Positions 14,898 to 21,229 of a stretch of DNA of 21,229 nucleotides are shown here, one piece after another. A model generated the notes under the pieces. It did no database searches. It had not been told where the DNA came from and saw nothing but the letters and a program-made list of their open reading frames with translations. This DNA comes from JBBTCJ01 sp038043285 (GTDB taxonomy: Bacteria > Planctomycetota > Phycisphaerae > UBA1845): positions 1-21,229 of the forward strand of contig JBBTCJ010000192.1 in assembly GCA_038043285.1 (NCBI GenBank), read 5' to 3'. Within the stretch, counting starts at the first letter, position 1; each line of letters starts with the position of its first letter. Made by a program: the position numbers and the translations under genes.

Positions 14898-16828
14898 GCC
14901 GCGCTCTCCGTTACCCCTGCTCCTCGCCCGCAAGTGATCTCGGCGACGATCGACCTGATGCGCGCCGTCACGCTGTGCTCACTGACCAGGGCGCCGTGAA
15001 TCACTTCGGTCGTTCGTCCCGCCCCGCCGTCGCGCGCTCCGCCCCCGCGGTTGCCCAGCACCAGGCGCCGCAATTCGGCAAGGCGACCATAGACGTGAAT
15101 CGCCGGCGCGACCGCGGCCAGCGCCGGGTGCTCCTCGGAGATCGGGACCCGACCCGCGCGCAGGGCAACTTTCGCGCCGCAGGCGAGAGCCTCGAGCGCA
15201 AGCTCCAGCGCGGTCGGTGAGGCCATCGGCAGGACCACCCACTCCACGGTGCGGAACAACTCCGCACGCTGTGCATCCTGAGGAAGTTCCCGCGACAAAA
15301 GGTCGCATTCCACGTCGTCGAGGTTCCAATGGCTCCCATAAACACCCACCCGACAGCCGGTTCGTTTCAACGTCGAGACGGTCTCCCGCGCGACCACCGC
15401 GGGAGCAATTCGCTCGCCGAGGAATCTCAGGAAAACCTTGCGAATCGCGGCATCCCGCAGCGACGTCCCGCTCGATCTCTCGGCGGCGTCGAAGCATCGC
15501 TCCGGTGCAGCCTCCGTCCCGTCATCTGCGGCGGCGGCAACCGCCTCACGCATGGCCTTCCAAAGCGCCAGGTGACTGGGAAGGTTCACGTTGGCCGCCT
15601 CGGGGGAATCGTCCGGTAGATCGGCGGCGACGATGACGCCGATCGGAGGAGCGCCGGCGCGGGCCTGACCCCAAGACGCTGCGCCGACCGTGGGAGAGGG
15701 GTCCGGCTGAGGGGATTGCCGGACGGGCGGCCGATGGAACAGAGTTGCGTCGAATGCCGGAGGGCGTCGGGTGATCCGGTCCAAGGGGACCCCGAGCAAG
15801 GCCAGGTCCGCCTGCTGTTTCGCGGTGGTCGCCACGAACACGTCGAACGGTCCGCACGCGATAGTCCCCGATCGTGGCACGTCCGTTCCGGGAAAAAACC
15901 ACGCCGCGACCGGCAAGGCATCGGGCAACATGGCCCGGATGGCGCCGGGAACCCCATCCACCCACAAGGCTAGGTCGGGCGAGGCGGCTTCCACGTCGCC
16001 AAGACGTGCCACAAGATGACACTTATTCGGGGCGTCCACCATGCTGACCTTGTGCGGCCAGCCCAATGATTGCAAAGCGCTCTGAATTCGGGGGGCATGG
16101 GCCGCAGTGTTCGCCGAATTGTCGCTCCCCATCACCACGATTCGGGGCGACCGGTCACCAGGCCAGGCTCTGCCTCGGGCATCTGTGGCGAAGGCGTCGC
16201 GCAGGCGCTCTCGAACCTCGGCCGCCAACTCCATTTGCTTGACCGAAACCCGCGTCGCGCACGCTACCAGTCGCCGCTGCCACTCGCCGATCTGAGCGAT
16301 CGAACACTGGGGCATGGTCAGGAGCCGGGTCGGGAACTCGTATCCGGGGTTCTGCGCGAAAAACCCTTCCAGGGTCTCCTCCAGCTCTCCGCCGCAGAGA
16401 AGCACAATGCGCCCGGCACGCAGTGGCGGCGAGAACTCGTGCAGCGTCAACGCCAGCTTGACCAGCTCCGGCGACGCATCCCACGCGAAGACCGCCTGAT
16501 GGCTCGCCAAGCGTTCGGCGACGACCAGCGGCTCCACTCCGCTGAAGATCCCGGGCAGCAGCACGTTGCCGCCGTCGGGGCCGACCGACGCGAACAGCTC
16601 CTCCGCACTCGCTCGGGGCATAGAGGTACCTCCGAGCCAGTGGATGGAACCATTCTCGTCGGCAAGCTGATAGGTTTCCGTCCCGTCTCGACCCATGACG
16701 GGGGTCGCGGCGGCGGGAAGGGACGCGCGCTCGATCCGATCAGCGATTTGAGGAAGGATGGACCGCAGAGCCGCAAGGTTCCGCGCGAACTGTTCCGCCG
16801 GGCGTGATGCTGCGGTGAGTCCGTTCAC
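14882..16828 (-). CDS. Glycosyltransferase-like protein, possibly MAF-like N-terminus plus CgeB-type C-terminus
   Basis: This encodes about 648 residues and the family call is tentative. Roughly residues 60-195 contain an alternating alpha/beta pattern (NVLLPGIFSGVEPLVVAERL, VFAWDASPELVKLALTLHEF, IVLLCGGELEETLEGFF). It recalls the N-terminal domain of MAF/DUF115 proteins that glycosylate flagellin. The C-terminal half looks like a GT-B, CgeB-type glycosyltransferase: ALWVDGVPGAIRAMLP, FVATTAKQQADLALLGVPLD followed by RITRRPPAFDATLF, VGVYGSHWN, and the donor-site helix ALELALEALACGAKVALRAG. GTG 16828 (AGGA 10 nt upstream) is preferred; GTG 16861 is also possible. The open frame extends to 17143, but that part overlaps the small membrane protein gene in another frame. 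Its neighbours are envelope proteins. Confidence 0.6.
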   Translation of the reverse strand: MNGLTAASRPAEQFARNLAALRSILPQIADRIERASLPAAATPVMGRDGTETYQLADENGSIHWLGGTSMPRASAEELFASVGPDGGNVLLPGIFSGVEPLVVAERLASHQAVFAWDASPELVKLALTLHEFSPPLRAGRIVLLCGGELEETLEGFFAQNPGYEFPTRLLTMPQCSIAQIGEWQRRLVACATRVSVKQMELAAEVRERLRDAFATDARGRAWPGDRSPRIVVMGSDNSANTAAHAPRIQSALQSLGWPHKVSMVDAPNKCHLVARLGDVEAASPDLALWVDGVPGAIRAMLPDALPVAAWFFPGTDVPRSGTIACGPFDVFVATTAKQQADLALLGVPLDRITRRPPAFDATLFHRPPVRQSPQPDPSPTVGAASWGQARAGAPPIGVIVAADLPDDSPEAANVNLPSHLALWKAMREAVAAAADDGTEAAPERCFDAAERSSGTSLRDAAIRKVFLRFLGERIAPAVVARETVSTLKRTGCRVGVYGSHWNLDDVECDLLSRELPQDAQRAELFRTVEWVVLPMASPTALELALEALACGAKVALRAGRVPISEEHPALAAVAPAIHVYGRLAELRRLVLGNRGGGARDGGAGRTTEVIHGALVSEHSVTARIRSIVAEITCGRGAGVTESAACGRF

Positions 16829-16901
16829 CGATGAACCGTCCTTGTGAATCCGTCGCGCCACCGGCTTCCCCAGGGGACCGGGGGAATCAGGCTCGCGCGC
16901 G

Positions 16902-17102
16902 TCACCGACCGATGACGCCCGTTTTCTCCAGAGCCATCCACACCAGAAACGCCAGGCCAACGATCCACCCCGCCCCGGCAATGAACAAGGGCCAGCGGGA
17001 AGCGGACGGAGCGTTGCCGACCAGATGGTCAGCGTCCGCGGCGCGCGCATTCGCGCCCGGTTTGTGATCGGGTGGGTCCGGTTGGTTTCGTCGATCGACC
17101 AT
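16902..17102 (-). CDS. Small single-pass membrane protein (66 residues)
   Basis: This is a short protein of unknown function. A polar, proline- and aspartate-rich N-terminus of about 40 residues is followed by one strong membrane segment at residues ~39-60 (PLFIAGAGWIVGLAFLVWMA) and a short tail (LEKTGVIGR). It lies 54 nt downstream of the DUF1573 gene and 73 nt upstream of the glycosyltransferase-like gene on the same strand. It therefore fits an operon and explains the gap better than an N-terminal extension of the next gene. Small tail-anchored proteins of this kind are common next to larger envelope genes. The ribosome site (AAAG) is weak, so the call rests on the membrane segment and the spacing. 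Confidence 0.65.
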   Translation of the reverse strand: MVDRRNQPDPPDHKPGANARAADADHLVGNAPSASRWPLFIAGAGWIVGLAFLVWMALEKTGVIGR

Positions 17103-17156
17103 TTCTTTGATTGCCGTGCGCCCCTGCCCGCGCGCGACGCCACGCCCGAGAGGGTA

Positions 17157-18515
17157 TCATTTTCCGCCCGGTACGTCGATCGTGACGGGGATCTCGAGCG
17201 TGGGTTGGGCGGCGACGTTGGTCCGGACGGTAAGCTTGGCTTCGTATCGCCCCGGTAGGAGCTTGTCGGCCAGCAGTACGTTGAGGAACCGGATGTGGCT
17301 GGGCGTTCGCGGCGGCGTGTCGTCGGACGCTCGGATCGCGGGAATGTCAGCCGTCACGCTTTGAACTTCCAGGGCGGTGTTCAACGCCGCCTGGAGCTTG
17401 ATCCGCCGCTCCCGGCCGGCCGGCGTGCCGTCGGCACGGAACAGCACGACCGGTGGCTCCACAGCCAAGGGCGGTGCGATCATGCCGAAAACCGGAACGC
17501 CGATCCACGGCTGATCCAGGGAGGTCGTTCGGATTTCCAGGATCGTGGCGAATGGACCCGGCGCCGCGCCGTCGCGCAGAGTGAGTTCGACATTGAAAGC
17601 CGACGTGGGCGGGACGCCGTTCACCGATTCAAACGCGACGTCAAACATCGGCCCGGCTGACGCGGACAGGACGTCGAAGGTCGTACGTTCCGCCGATCGA
17701 ACGGTCACCGGGGCCAGCGTCCGCCCGGGCACCACGGTCTGCCGGGTCACGTCGAGCACCAAGGGCGTCCAGGTAAGTTCTCCGATCACGTCCCCGCGGA
17801 TGGGGACGGTGCGTACTTGCTCTTCGCCGTCGGCGTCCAGAACCAGTTCCGCAGTGGCGATCAACGGTCCGAGACTGGCCGATTCGGAAACCGTGAAGCG
17901 AATCCGTTGCCCCGGACCGGTTTCGCCGTCCAGAGGTTCGACCGCGTAGTCGAGGGGGAAACCCTTCACGCGAACCTCCTTGACCTTGACGGACTTTCTT
18001 CCGCCCGCTGGCCGTAGATCGATGGTCTTGGAAACCGGCGTCCCACGCTGGACGGCACGAATGTTCAACATGCCCGGTGGTTCGATTTCGTAAATGGCTT
18101 CGACCTTGGCGTGAAACTCCAACGTGACATCCGGCTCCACGGGGTCGTTGGTGTGCACGGTGATGCGCTTGTTCTGGTCGCCAACCCGGCTGGTGCTGTC
18201 GAACTCCGCCTTGAGGTCCAACGATCCGCCCGGCGGAATGATCTTCTCCTCGTCCTTGAGCTGCACGATCGTGCATCCGCAGGTCGCCCGCGTTCGGTCG
18301 ATCACCAGATTGGCCGATCCTCGGTTCTCCAATCTCCAGGTGATGGTTCGCTTTTCGCCCTCCACGACCATCCCGATGTCCAGCGACCGTTGCTCGACAA
18401 CGAGCTGGGGGCGGCGCTGGGCATCGGCGGGAATCGGCTGCGGCGCGGGCGGCAGTTGTGCTAAGGCTGCCGCAGCCACCAGCCGGAAACCAAGAATGGA
18501 AACCACGCAATTCAT
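17157..18515 (-). CDS. DUF1573 domain exported protein
   Basis: This 452-residue exported protein carries a DUF1573 domain near its N-terminus (residues ~35-135). Its hallmarks are LDIGMVVEGEKRTITWRLEN, the cysteine motif CGCTIV, IPPGGSLDLKAEFD and ITVHTNDPVEPDVTLEF. The rest consists of further Ig-like beta-sandwich segments (ELTWTPLVLDVTRQTVVPGR and others). DUF1573 proteins are frequent in planctomycetes and Bacteroidetes; their function is not established. A short signal peptide ends near ALAQ at about residue 19. ATG 18515 has GGAGG 7 nt upstream. It is the first gene of a four-gene operon, served by the promoter at 18635-18663, and a 7-2-7 palindrome lies in its leader. Its divergent neighbour is the PepSY-like gene. 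Confidence 0.9.
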   Translation of the reverse strand: MNCVVSILGFRLVAAAALAQLPPAPQPIPADAQRRPQLVVEQRSLDIGMVVEGEKRTITWRLENRGSANLVIDRTRATCGCTIVQLKDEEKIIPPGGSLDLKAEFDSTSRVGDQNKRITVHTNDPVEPDVTLEFHAKVEAIYEIEPPGMLNIRAVQRGTPVSKTIDLRPAGGRKSVKVKEVRVKGFPLDYAVEPLDGETGPGQRIRFTVSESASLGPLIATAELVLDADGEEQVRTVPIRGDVIGELTWTPLVLDVTRQTVVPGRTLAPVTVRSAERTTFDVLSASAGPMFDVAFESVNGVPPTSAFNVELTLRDGAAPGPFATILEIRTTSLDQPWIGVPVFGMIAPPLAVEPPVVLFRADGTPAGRERRIKLQAALNTALEVQSVTADIPAIRASDDTPPRTPSHIRFLNVLLADKLLPGRYEAKLTVRTNVAAQPTLEIPVTIDVPGGK

Positions 18516-18536
18516 TCAGAAACCTCCACCGGGTTC

Positions 18537-18552
18537 GTTCGGCACGCCGAAC
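18537..18552. promoter_or_regulatory. GTTCGGC-AC-GCCGAAC palindrome in the DUF1573 leader
   Basis: A perfect 7-2-7 inverted repeat lies about 22 nt upstream of ATG 18515, next to the GGAGG ribosome site and inside the predicted transcript. It could be an operator or a leader hairpin affecting translation. The very small loop makes a DNA-binding site more likely than an RNA stem. Confidence 0.35.
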
Positions 18553-18634
18553 GCGGGTCGCCACGCGTAAGCAGCGCGTATCGACTCCGGCACGGCGCCG
18601 GTTCCGTGCTGCCCGGACATCCGCTGCGCGGCCC

Positions 18635-18663
18635 ATTGTAGGAGTGGTGGAGCGCAGAGCCAA
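18635..18663 (-). promoter_or_regulatory. sigma70-type promoter of the DUF1573 operon
   Basis: On the - strand: -35 TTGGCT (18663-18658), a 17-nt spacer and -10 TACAAT (18640-18635, 5 of 6 consensus positions). The predicted start near 18628 gives a leader of about 113 nt before ATG 18515. Confidence 0.55.
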
Positions 18664-18721
18664 GCCGAACAACCTGGTCACAACCTCGTACTCGCGCCGC
18701 GGCGCGCTCGACCACGATCCG

Positions 18722-18749
18722 TTGACAGGCAAGAAGGTGAGGGTACGCT
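18722..18749 (+). promoter_or_regulatory. sigma70-type promoter of the PepSY-like gene
   Basis: A perfect -35 TTGACA (18722-18727), a 16-nt spacer and -10 TACGCT (18744-18749, TAnnnT pattern) lie 86 nt upstream of ATG 18836. It fits the style of the other promoters in the window. Confidence 0.5.
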
Positions 18750-18835
18750 CTTCCGCCGGGCTGTGTATTCTGCTCGTCACGGCGGGCGCGTGGCCACCGC
18801 GACAGGCGAAACGGCTCTTTCTTGGAGAACAAACA

Positions 18836-19444
18836 ATGCGTCGGTTGAACGGATTTGCCCTGTCTTTGGCGGGGCTTGGGCTTCTGGCGTTCGTCGCGTC
18901 GCCGGTCTGGGCACATTGCGGAAAGTGCGCGGGCGACTGCGCGACGATGGCCAAGGAGATGGATGCCGGCAAGTCGTCGCTGGCGTCGGCGGTCGGCGCG
19001 GCCGAGACCGCGTCCAAGGGGAAGGCCGTCGCCGCGAGCGCCGGTTTGAAGGATGGCAAGCTGACCTACAACGTGTACTGCAGCTCCGGCGGAAAGCTTC
19101 AAGGCGTCCCCGTCGATGCCGCGGGCAAGGCAGGCCAGGGAAAGGATGAAAAGTCAGCCCTGGGTTCGGACGCCGCAACCTCCGAAAAGATGGTCAAGGC
19201 CATGGAGACCGGCAAGCTGACGCTGGCGTCGGCGATGTCCGCTGCGGAAACTTCGTCGAAGGGCAAGGCCATGGCGGTCGTGTCCTCGTTGAAGGGAGAG
19301 GCGTTGACGATGAACGTCTACTGCCTCGTAGGCGACAAGATTATGAAGGTTGATGTGGACAGCGCGGGTAAGGCCGGCCGGAGCGAGGAAGCAAAGATGC
19401 TCCCCGGCAACGAGGAAAAGCCCAAGCCGAAGCCCGGCGGCTGA
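18836..19444 (+). CDS. Exported protein with two tandem PepSY-like repeats
   Basis: This is a 202-residue secreted protein. Signal peptide residues 1-26 end in VWA; the mature N-terminus is HCGKCAGDC, with cysteines at 28, 31 and 35. Two repeats follow, residues 40-100 and 121-181, which align without gaps with 36 of 61 positions identical. Each has the PepSY-like order: an alanine-rich helix (LASAxxAAETxSKGKA), two strands (LTxNVYC) and a hairpin ending VDxAGKAG. PepSY domains occur in exported protease inhibitors and redox or metal-related envelope proteins. Both repeats keep a cysteine in NVYC (82 and 163), which is not a general PepSY feature. The tail is Lys/Pro-rich. ATG 18836 has GGAG 8 nt upstream. 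It is transcribed alone, divergent from the DUF1573 operon. The PepSY assignment rests on pattern only. Confidence 0.75.
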   Translation: MRRLNGFALSLAGLGLLAFVASPVWAHCGKCAGDCATMAKEMDAGKSSLASAVGAAETASKGKAVAASAGLKDGKLTYNVYCSSGGKLQGVPVDAAGKAGQGKDEKSALGSDAATSEKMVKAMETGKLTLASAMSAAETSSKGKAMAVVSSLKGEALTMNVYCLVGDKIMKVDVDSAGKAGRSEEAKMLPGNEEKPKPKPGG

Positions 19445-19481
19445 TTTCGACCGGCGACTGCCAGGCTCTTTCTGAAAACCC

Positions 19482-19504
19482 CTTTCCCCCTGTAAGGGTG
19501 AGGG
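19482..19504. repeat. Imperfect hairpin, dispersed-repeat-like, after the PepSY-like gene
   Basis: The CCTTTCCCCCTGTAAGGG region and the GGTGAGGG after it can form an imperfect stem with one mismatch and two G-U pairs around the loop GTA, followed by CTTTA. It resembles the CCCTCACCC/CTCTCCC type of repeat dispersed in many GC-rich genomes. It may serve as the terminator for the gene ending at 19444. The rest of 19445-19723 shows nothing I can name. Confidence 0.35.
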
Positions 19505-19723
19505 CTTTAGGACAGGACGTAGCTCACGGAAGGCGTGGTACAGTCGGCCCTGCCTCAACGATCGAAGCCGGTTTACCGTCCGATCGCCTGCGGCAGTGCC
19601 GCCCTACCGCGCCTTCCTTCTTGGTCTTCAAACGCTTCCGCGGGGCCGTCCGAGCGCACAGCCGGTGTCGCTGGTCACTGCATCGCGCCGCCCTGACATT
19701 CACAGCCCCGCCTCCGTCATCGG

Positions 19724-21085
19724 TCACGTTGTGCCTGGCGTTTTCTGCTCTTCCCTGGCCAGGGATGCAAACATCCCCATGCTCACCGCGGCCAGCGTCA
19801 GTGACACCAACCACACTCCCCACCCCGCGACATGCCACAACCACATGCCCAGCAGCGGCGCCGCCAGCCCGCGCACACCGGTAAGGAACACGTGGATCCC
19901 CATGTATTCCTCAGCCTCATCTTTCGACGAGAAGTGCAGGTGCCCGATGTTCCACGCGATTCTTCCTCCACCCTGGGCGAGTCCGTAGAAGAACGCCCGA
20001 CATGCGAACAACCCAACGACGGCCCCGAACATCGCCGCCTCCGACCCCCGGCCGCCGAACGCCAAGAGAGTCCCCGCCAGACCGAAGGCGTACGAGGCCG
20101 CCCAACTGCCGATGTTCACCATCCGGAAACGCAATACGCCGATCGCGTCGAACAATCTCCCCCACCGATCCAGACTGCCCAACAACGCCATCGTCGGCAA
20201 GGCCACGACAAGCACGGTGCTGACCCAGAAACCGCCGGCATACCCGAAGTCGATCTCCCGCGTCACGATGGCCACGACCACCGGGAGCGTAATGAGGTTG
20301 GATATCCCGTGAATGGACTGGGCCAGGCAATACCTCGCGTAGCGACGGTCGTCGCGGAGGATCTCCGACATCCGCCGAAGCGATCGCCCGGGTGACAGCA
20401 CCGCGGCCAGACTGAACGGCTCCACCAGCGACTCGTCCGCCGGCGAATCGTTGTCGATGCGCGAGGCCCGCAAGCCGGCGGCTTCTCCCCGAATACGAAT
20501 CGGGGACAGAAGCCCCATGGCGATCAATCCCACCACCGCGGCGGCGGGGTAGACCAGCGTGTACGCATTGGGGTCGCGGTCGCTGTACGCGGCGCACATT
20601 TGCACCATGATGACGCCGACGACCGCCCGTACTCGTTGCAGCCGAGCGGTAATGCGGCCCCGCTGCTGCGTCGGATAGTTGGCTCGCCAGACCGCCGTGC
20701 GGACGGTGACCACGCCCGAAAGCAGCGCCTGGGCCCCCGCCACGCAGACCAGAAACCAGATGGCGCCCAGGTCGGTCGCGGGCGCCAGCCCCGCGGCAGC
20801 CGCGAAGGTCGCCGCCGCGACGCCGAAACGCGCCATGAGTGGAATCTTCCGCCGCCCCGCGCAAAGCATTCCCCACGCCAGACTCAGGAGATTCGCGGCA
20901 AAGGGCGTGGAAGCGACGATGGCGATCAACCAATCACCGCCGTGAAAGGTCTTGGAAATAACCACCCCGGCAAAATCCCCCTCGATCACCCCAGCAAACA
21001 CGCCCCAGAAAAGAAGGTGTCGATACTCGTAAAAGAAATTCCGCCGAGAAAGGTACGGCAGTCGGCGGATTCCCAGGCAGTCCAA
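19724..21085 (-). CDS. Major facilitator superfamily (MFS) transporter
   Basis: This 453-residue inner-membrane protein has about 12 hydrophobic segments arranged as two halves joined by a charged cytoplasmic loop (IRIRGEAAGLRASRIDNDSP to LRRMSEILRDDRRYARY). This is the MFS layout. The N-terminal half shows GVFAGVIEGDFAGVVISKTF and the basic turn WGMLCAGRRKIPLMARFG; the C-terminal half shows GSLDRWGRLFDAIG in the equivalent position. The substrate cannot be inferred, and no regulator or enzyme gene is adjacent. Translation starts at TTG 21085 with a strong ribosome site (GGAGG, 8 nt upstream); no better in-frame ATG exists near the first helix. A weak promoter (TTGCAG, 17 nt, TAGCCT) may lie on the - strand about 40-80 nt upstream. 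Confidence 0.85.
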   Translation of the reverse strand: MDCLGIRRLPYLSRRNFFYEYRHLLFWGVFAGVIEGDFAGVVISKTFHGGDWLIAIVASTPFAANLLSLAWGMLCAGRRKIPLMARFGVAAATFAAAAGLAPATDLGAIWFLVCVAGAQALLSGVVTVRTAVWRANYPTQQRGRITARLQRVRAVVGVIMVQMCAAYSDRDPNAYTLVYPAAAVVGLIAMGLLSPIRIRGEAAGLRASRIDNDSPADESLVEPFSLAAVLSPGRSLRRMSEILRDDRRYARYCLAQSIHGISNLITLPVVVAIVTREIDFGYAGGFWVSTVLVVALPTMALLGSLDRWGRLFDAIGVLRFRMVNIGSWAASYAFGLAGTLLAFGGRGSEAAMFGAVVGLFACRAFFYGLAQGGGRIAWNIGHLHFSSKDEAEEYMGIHVFLTGVRGLAAPLLGMWLWHVAGWGVWLVSLTLAAVSMGMFASLAREEQKTPGTT

Positions 21086-21210
21086 CGAAGGTTCCTCCGT
21101 GTTTCCAGAATGCGAAGCCGCGAAGGCTACGATCTACCACAACATCCTGCAAGTCTGCGTCGCCTCCCGTGCGGGTTGGGGTCCGTGACACTTCCGGCGG
21201 GATCTTTTGT

Positions 21211-21226
21211 GGCCCCGTAAGGGGCC
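21211..21226. repeat. GGCCCC-GTAA-GGGGCC hairpin at the right edge
   Basis: A perfect 6-bp GC stem with a 4-nt loop lies 126 nt upstream of the MFS start and 3 nt from the window end. It could terminate a neighbouring gene beyond the edge. No T run is visible on the - strand side, and the + strand side is cut off. Confidence 0.35.
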
Positions 21227-21229
21227 GAG

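Larger units (their letters stand above)
18516..18835. other. Divergent promoter region, no gene seen
   Basis: This 320-bp region separates the DUF1573 operon from the divergent PepSY-like gene. It holds one promoter for each direction (18635-18663 on - and 18722-18749 on +) and a 7-2-7 palindrome near the DUF1573 ribosome site. Reading frames that extend either gene into it lack a signal peptide and a ribosome site. Confidence 0.55.

Noticed and set aside
16829..17143. N-terminal extension of the glycosyltransferase-like protein by 105 residues.
   Set aside because: The region is better explained by the 66-residue membrane protein in another frame. The extension has no family-like sequence, and start sites with a ribosome site exist downstream.
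18458..18835. Upstream extension of the PepSY-like protein.
   Set aside because: A signal peptide with a good ribosome site begins at 18836, and the extension covers the promoter and the 5' end of the divergent gene.
17641..19059. A 472-residue - strand frame spanning the DUF1573 gene and the divergent promoter region.
   Set aside because: It overlaps two well-supported genes and both promoters, and its product is low-complexity arginine-rich sequence.
1..21229. CRISPR array, transposase, integrase or prophage.
   Set aside because: No spaced direct repeats, no insertion-sequence ends flanking a transposase and no phage-type genes were seen on either strand.

Overview
The window looks like chromosomal DNA from a GC-rich bacterium of the planctomycete type. 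The evidence is the mix of genes: DUF1573 and DUF554 proteins, a secreted protein with a CGDGVC cysteine motif, a very large dockerin-bearing multihaem cytochrome, and an RND/MacA-type adaptor with a TolC-type lipoprotein. That assignment is an inference; no rRNA or ribosomal protein gene is present to fix it. I see no transposase, integrase, phage gene or CRISPR array.

Layout. 1-65 holds the 3' end of an unidentified + strand gene. 289-618 (+) is a small anchored, highly charged protein with its own sigma70-type promoter. A 12-bp hairpin terminator at 655-687 separates it from a convergent TolC/NodT-type outer-membrane lipoprotein (720-2390, -). A tRNA-Val(CAC) with a clear promoter lies at 2624-2697 (-). 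Then come a secreted lipoprotein of unknown role (2938-4629, +) and a fold-type I PLP aminotransferase (4789-5955, +). A repeat-rich gap with a perfect 17-bp hairpin (5956-6329) ends in a giant secreted cytochrome (6330-10994, -). Its upstream region carries a sigma54-like -24/-12 promoter and a 9-3-9 palindrome.

Next on the - strand are a MacB/LolD-type ABC ATPase (11301-12002) and its HlyD/MacA-type adaptor (12014-13879), 11 nt apart. No FtsX/MacB permease is in the window. A second - strand operon runs 18515 to 14118: DUF1573 protein, 66-residue membrane protein, large glycosyltransferase-like protein, DUF554 membrane protein, with a 16-nt overlap between the last two. Divergent from it, 18836-19444 (+) is an exported protein with two tandem PepSY-like repeats. 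The window closes with an MFS transporter (19724-21085, -) that has a TTG start and a strong Shine-Dalgarno site.

How the genes may work together. Most products act at or beyond the cell envelope. The ATPase, the adaptor and perhaps the distant TolC-type lipoprotein would form a tripartite exporter if a permease is supplied from elsewhere. The 19-haem cytochrome joins an NHL-type beta-propeller, a dockerin-like EF-hand segment, paired and c554-like multihaem modules and C-terminal monohaem modules in one secreted chain. It is the most unusual object here and a candidate for extracellular or periplasmic electron transfer, with unknown partners. Several sigma70-type promoters share the pattern TTGnnn, a 16-17 nt spacer and a -10 element (TAnnnT in most, GATACT or TATAGA in two), and they help fix start codons.
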